This document shows, one piece after another, positions 5,938 to 9,528 of a stretch of DNA of 9,528 nt. The stretch is taken from positions 1-9,528 of the forward strand of contig JACVCA010000033.1 of assembly GCA_016742295.1 (NCBI GenBank), read 5' to 3'. Source of the DNA: Alphaproteobacteria bacterium. Lineage in GTDB: Bacteria > Pseudomonadota > Alphaproteobacteria > JAGOMX01. Both the position numbers and the translations under genes were made by a program. A model generated the notes under the pieces. It did not search any database. It saw only the letters and a list, made by a program, of their open reading frames with translations, and had not been told where the DNA came from. Each line of letters begins with the position of its first letter. Position 1 is the first letter of the stretch.

Positions 5938-6654
5938 TTAATGCAAATATTTTCTTTGTTTTAATTTGTTCTCTTCCTTTGTCCAATAACACATATTGGA
6001 ATAAACATTCTGAACAGAAACATAAAAATTATCTCCTGAAGGAATCAAATTGCGAAAGATACTGAGAAAACGTTCATTGTTCCAATCCCAATCTTTTGGG
6101 TCATTCAGATGTTTTCTGACTTCTAACTCTATATGAGAATTACTCAGAAATTGAGCACCGTGAAAGTATCTTAAACTTATCTCCTCAGTATGGGTTGGGT
6201 TTTTTGTTTGAATAGCAAGGAGATGAGCCTTATATACTTTCTTATTTCTAAGGGCCTTATAGTCTTTAGGATCATAACCTATGTAAGCTTGGACCCAATG
6301 TCCATTGCTCTCTGCTTTTCCCCTTATAGCTATGATCTCTGTTAAATGCTCGGAATCTGGAATAAGGATGCCTTGCCCTGGTGCTGAAATATGGCCTTCT
6401 ATAGCTGAAGAAAAAAATACTTTAAGCTCACCAATACTATAGACAGGTAAAGGATCACAACACTGAAGAGGAAAGGAAGTCATATTTTTTAACTTCTTCG
6501 CCTTATACTCATTATAGAATTTTATATTACATCCTGTGTAATATTCAATTTGGTGCATTTGAGACTCATCCAGATCAATATAGCGGTTTGAGGCAAGTGC
6601 ATAAGGTGAACTAATAACTGACAGGAGGATTATAATCTTTAGGAAATATTTCAT
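5938..6654 (-). CDS. Small exported protein of unknown function
   Basis: This 238-residue protein begins with a textbook Sec signal peptide: MKY, K6, a hydrophobic core and YALA|S with cleavage after A21. The mature part of about 217 residues has four cysteines (C42, C65, C66, C222), which suits disulfide bonds outside the cytoplasm. It has no membrane segment and many aromatic residues. I recognise no domain; the centre (GHISAPGQGILIPD, then WVQAYIGYDPKDY) reads like a beta-rich fold. A purine-rich AAGAGATAAGAG before the ATG is a plausible but weak ribosome binding site. The gene lies 107 bases downstream of traA in the same direction, so it may be read from the transfer transcript; I saw no convincing promoter of its own. 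Grouping with the two other exported genes suggests shared cargo, but this is inference. Confidence 0.75.
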   Translation of the reverse strand: MKYFLKIIILLSVISSPYALASNRYIDLDESQMHQIEYYTGCNIKFYNEYKAKKLKNMTSFPLQCCDPLPVYSIGELKVFFSSAIEGHISAPGQGILIPDSEHLTEIIAIRGKAESNGHWVQAYIGYDPKDYKALRNKKVYKAHLLAIQTKNPTHTEEISLRYFHGAQFLSNSHIELEVRKHLNDPKDWDWNNERFLSIFRNLIPSGDNFYVSVQNVYSNMCYWTKEENKLKQRKYLH

Positions 6655-6761
6655 CTCTTATCTCTTCTTAAGTTTATTCAAATTTATTAGATATGAGTTT
6701 AGCTGAAAAATTATTAAATGGCATTAAAAAACATCCATAGAAGAATATATCCTGAAGACTC

Positions 6762-9528
6762 TTAGCGCGTTACTTGATGTTTAAGTTGCCTCATTTTATA
6801 TTCCTGCTTTATAAGCTTATCCAGTTTAGGCTTCATGTTCTTTTGATATTCAGAATAAACATCATTTTGTAATTGCTTGAGTTGTTGGCTGCTAGGGGAC
6901 AATCCTGTCTCAAAGGCATGACGCTTAAAGGCTTCAAACTCTCGACGAGTTACATACTCTACCACAGCATTAATACGGGCAATGTCTTGCTTATTTGGCT
7001 TGCTGTTTAAGTTTTGACTAAGGGTGTCTTTCAACTCAGAGGGTAAGGCTGACATACGTTGTTCTTGATATTGAACGCCTGCTTTAAGAATTTCTATCTG
7101 TTTAGGAGTTGGTGGAGTACCATACCGTTCTTGGTGGCGCACCACCTCATTGGCCATCCGACTTGCCGTATAATTTGATAAGTTTAGCTGAGTTTGGTAA
7201 GTTTTTGCTTTCTTAGCTTGCAGCTTTTGATTCTTAGTTAACTCCTGACAAGCCAGTTGATTAAGCTTTTGGCTTTGTAGGGGTTTTTTACCTTCTCGCA
7301 TCGCTTGCTCATAGAGCCTACCTTTAATTAAGGCAATCCGCTCGGCATAAGCTCTTATCTTTAGTCTTTCTGTGGAAGGTATATGGTCTTTGTCGAAGGA
7401 TTCCTTCCAGTTTTTGATGTAAGCTTTCTCGATCCGCTGGATTCGCTCTTCTTCATAAAACGCTCTATGCATAAAGATCCGAAGATCTTCTTTTTGCGGC
7501 TGCTTTTGCGTATGAGCCCTAAAGTTCACTACCTGCTCGGTGACGTTTCGGGCAATCTTATCGATTAGCTTTATGTCATTTTCATTCAGCTCATGGTCTT
7601 GAGTCTGAAGGAGATGAGTTTTGAAAATATTTCTCAGATCAGACCCTGCTTGCGTTTGAATCACTCGCGCTTCAAGGGATGCTGGTTTGTCCTGTCTTGC
7701 TTGGGATAGTGAGAGCTTCTCTTGCATGCGGGTTGTTGCCATTGTATTCCCAGACAGCTTCTCAGCATCTAACTGTGTTACTGCATTCTCTTCGTACCTA
7801 TTTCCTTTTCGATGTGCCGTATTGAATGCAGTTAGATCTGCCTCTCCTTCAGGAATGCCTCGTTGATTCAGAGGGGAATTAACGCACCCCTTGCTTTCCT
7901 TTTCAGCCCCTAAGAGCTTTGCTCGTTCGGCTTCAGTGAGACTATCTTCGATTGGAAATACAATATCAGTTTCACGCTTTTTACCCAGGAATTGGATACA
8001 GACTTCTTGCCAACCCCGTTTTGAGACATATTTGATGGCCTCTAATTGATTACCGATCTGGTTCAAGGCTTTGGTCATGAGATAGTTATCATCTCTCATA
8101 AGAGCATAAGCTTGATCTGAGCTCACGTAATCAATCCCCATGAGTTTCTCATTCATGCGGGAGAGCTTGTCCCTGAAGATCTCATCACGCCAGAAATCCA
8201 ATTTTGATCCAAACACCTTTAAAGACTCTTTATGCCGTGTCATGCCTACGTAACTCAGATTGCGGTACATTTCCCGTGAGGCTAAAAGAAAACACTTATC
8301 GGCGTCAGCCCCTTGGGTCTTATGGATGGTTGCAGCCCACCCTTGATCAAAATAAGGATACAATTTTGGTGCAAAAGAAACTGTTTTGTTCTGACCGTCT
8401 TTATGATGGCTATCAAGCTGCACTTGAATCGTTTGACAGGTTAAAGAGGTTATTGTTCCTAGTGTGCCATTACTCACGCCTAAACCGTTATCATTGCGTG
8501 TGAAAAGCAAGCGGTCGCCTACGGCAAAATGTCGCTCTTCTTTCAAAAGGATTTTATCTTTAAAGTCATTTTCGTCTTGCCGGTGTATGGTAAAGAGGTA
8601 CTCTTCTTTACCAATCTTACCGTCCTGCTTAAGCAAGCCCCGCACCTCTTCATTCATACTGCGCGTGTCTTTATTGGTATAAGCAAACATAAGATGAGAC
8701 TTTTCAGGATGTGCCTTAAGTGAAGTTAAAAAGGCTTCAATAACCTTTTGTTTGGTCAAAGCCTTTATATCACAAACATGTCTATCTTGATGTTCGTCAA
8801 GTTGAGGTAAATTCCACTTGATCTCTAAGGCTTTTGCTTGCATCAATTGCTGCTGCTTGGGTAAAGATCGATCTACAAACCATAAGGCATATACTTGGGG
8901 ATCAACGCCAAGCTCTTTCATGAAGGGTTTGCAAAAGGTGAGGTTATCATGTATATGCTTGACATAATCTTCTCGTTTCATCTTCCATTCCTGGTAAAGA
9001 TTGTAATCTTGATGGCCAGCAAGTTCCTTAGAGGATGGTCTATGACTAAAACCCATTTCCTTAAAGTCTTCAAGCATACTATGGTAGATATTGCCTGCCA
9101 CGCGTCGTGAAAGGTTATAAAACTCAACCACCCTCCGATGATCCTGATTCTCTTTTAAGGTTTTAAGATCAGGAACCTTCTCTTCAACAAACTCAATACA
9201 ACCTTTCTTGTAATAAGCTTCAATGGCTTCACGGGTTTTAAGTTGACCAAAAAGCTTAGTAGCCTCTTTCTGCCAATCTTCTTTCTGCCGTACAATGGTC
9301 TCAAGTTTAGCAAACCCTATGCGCTCTGTTACCAAGCGTAATGCTGCCCCTGCCTCAACAGGTTGGAGTTGAGCTCCATCTCCAACAATAACGGCTTTAA
9401 CCCCCAGAGTATTTACAGCTTTTAAGAAACTTTCAAACCTCTCCGTATCGACCATCCCTGCTTCATCTAGCATCAAAATTGATTTAGGAGAATACTGGCA
9501 CCGACCTGAATCAAACTCGTGTAAGAAC
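6762..9528 (-). CDS. traA: TraA conjugative relaxase/helicase, Ti type (C-terminal part; start lies beyond the window)
   Basis: TraA nicks DNA at the transfer origin and unwinds it for conjugation. The frame is open to the right edge, so 921 codons of a larger gene are visible and the N-terminal MobA/MobL relaxase domain and Walker A motif are missing. Near the edge are the RecD-like Walker B motif (ILMLDEAGMVD, about 9479-9447) and motif III (GDGAQLQPV, about 9380). Further on are LMFAYTNKD (about 8690), the TIHKTQG motif (about 8325) and the YVGMTRH motif with its arginine finger (about 8250). The last 400 or so residues are charged and helical, as in TraA C-termini. Between motif III and LMFAYTNKD there is about 120-130 residues more than I expect for Ti TraA. 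No frameshift is visible. An internal TTG at 9476 or ATG at 9473 is not the true start, because Walker B lies there. Confidence 0.9.
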   Translation of the reverse strand, partial: FLHEFDSGRCQYSPKSILMLDEAGMVDTERFESFLKAVNTLGVKAVIVGDGAQLQPVEAGAALRLVTERIGFAKLETIVRQKEDWQKEATKLFGQLKTREAIEAYYKKGCIEFVEEKVPDLKTLKENQDHRRVVEFYNLSRRVAGNIYHSMLEDFKEMGFSHRPSSKELAGHQDYNLYQEWKMKREDYVKHIHDNLTFCKPFMKELGVDPQVYALWFVDRSLPKQQQLMQAKALEIKWNLPQLDEHQDRHVCDIKALTKQKVIEAFLTSLKAHPEKSHLMFAYTNKDTRSMNEEVRGLLKQDGKIGKEEYLFTIHRQDENDFKDKILLKEERHFAVGDRLLFTRNDNGLGVSNGTLGTITSLTCQTIQVQLDSHHKDGQNKTVSFAPKLYPYFDQGWAATIHKTQGADADKCFLLASREMYRNLSYVGMTRHKESLKVFGSKLDFWRDEIFRDKLSRMNEKLMGIDYVSSDQAYALMRDDNYLMTKALNQIGNQLEAIKYVSKRGWQEVCIQFLGKKRETDIVFPIEDSLTEAERAKLLGAEKESKGCVNSPLNQRGIPEGEADLTAFNTAHRKGNRYEENAVTQLDAEKLSGNTMATTRMQEKLSLSQARQDKPASLEARVIQTQAGSDLRNIFKTHLLQTQDHELNENDIKLIDKIARNVTEQVVNFRAHTQKQPQKEDLRIFMHRAFYEEERIQRIEKAYIKNWKESFDKDHIPSTERLKIRAYAERIALIKGRLYEQAMREGKKPLQSQKLNQLACQELTKNQKLQAKKAKTYQTQLNLSNYTASRMANEVVRHQERYGTPPTPKQIEILKAGVQYQEQRMSALPSELKDTLSQNLNSKPNKQDIARINAVVEYVTRREFEAFKRHAFETGLSPSSQQLKQLQNDVYSEYQKNMKPKLDKLIKQEYKMRQLKHQVTR

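Noticed and set aside
6693..6740. Tiny plus-strand frame (MSLAEKLLNGIKKHP) between traA and the 238-residue gene
   Set aside because: It reads like an amphipathic peptide, but has only 15 codons, no Shine-Dalgarno site, and lies antisense between same-strand genes; chance is the simplest explanation.
9471..9476. Start of TraA at the TTG/ATG near the right edge
   Set aside because: The frame continues open upstream to the window edge with sensible helicase sequence (SPKSI before the Walker B motif), so these codons are internal.
1..9528. CRISPR array, rRNA or insertion sequence
   Set aside because: No regularly spaced repeats of CRISPR type, no rRNA-like segments and no recognisable transposase or terminal inverted repeats were found.

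Overview
The window looks like one end of an integrated or circular conjugative element from an AT-rich alphaproteobacterial, host-associated bacterium. Rickettsiales or Holosporales symbionts of protists are the best guess. The reasons are a Ti-type TraA relaxase/helicase, a tyrosine integrase beside a tRNA fragment, and exported proteins with eukaryote-like domains (F-box, leucine-rich repeats, RNase III with several dsRNA-binding domains). The layout recalls the Rickettsiales amplified genetic elements (RAGEs), but the taxon is inferred from protein style only.

Left end (1-687): a short partial reading frame ends at 166 and is followed by about 520 bases without a gene. That stretch is an attachment region. 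Its core is the 3' part of a tRNA-Thr(UGU) gene on the minus strand (418-474). On each side lies a pair of similar short direct repeats with an 11-base period, plus a 14-bp palindrome, an imperfect 18-bp direct repeat and a hairpin just before the integrase. Arm-like repeats on both sides of the core make it look like attP, or a junction between two elements, rather than a simple attL or attR.

Integrase (688-1860, +): a complete 390-residue P4-type tyrosine recombinase. It faces the cargo genes tail to tail.

Cargo (1896-6654, all minus strand): three genes for proteins with Sec-type N-termini, each with a predicted Leu-Ala|Ser cleavage site. Furthest upstream is a 238-residue exported orphan (5938-6654). 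After a 199-base gap with a strong sigma70-type promoter come two tightly coupled genes: a 654-residue membrane-targeted or secreted RNase III with three dsRNA-binding domains and a disordered tail (3774-5738), then a 622-residue exported F-box/LRR protein (1896-3764).

Right end (6762-9528, minus strand): the helicase half and C-terminus of TraA; its N-terminal relaxase part lies beyond the window.

Taken together, the integrase and TraA would move the element, and the exported genes look like cargo acting outside the bacterial cytoplasm. The RNase III would act on double-stranded RNA and the F-box/LRR protein on host ubiquitin ligation. The export and host roles are inference; the domains are read directly from the sequence.
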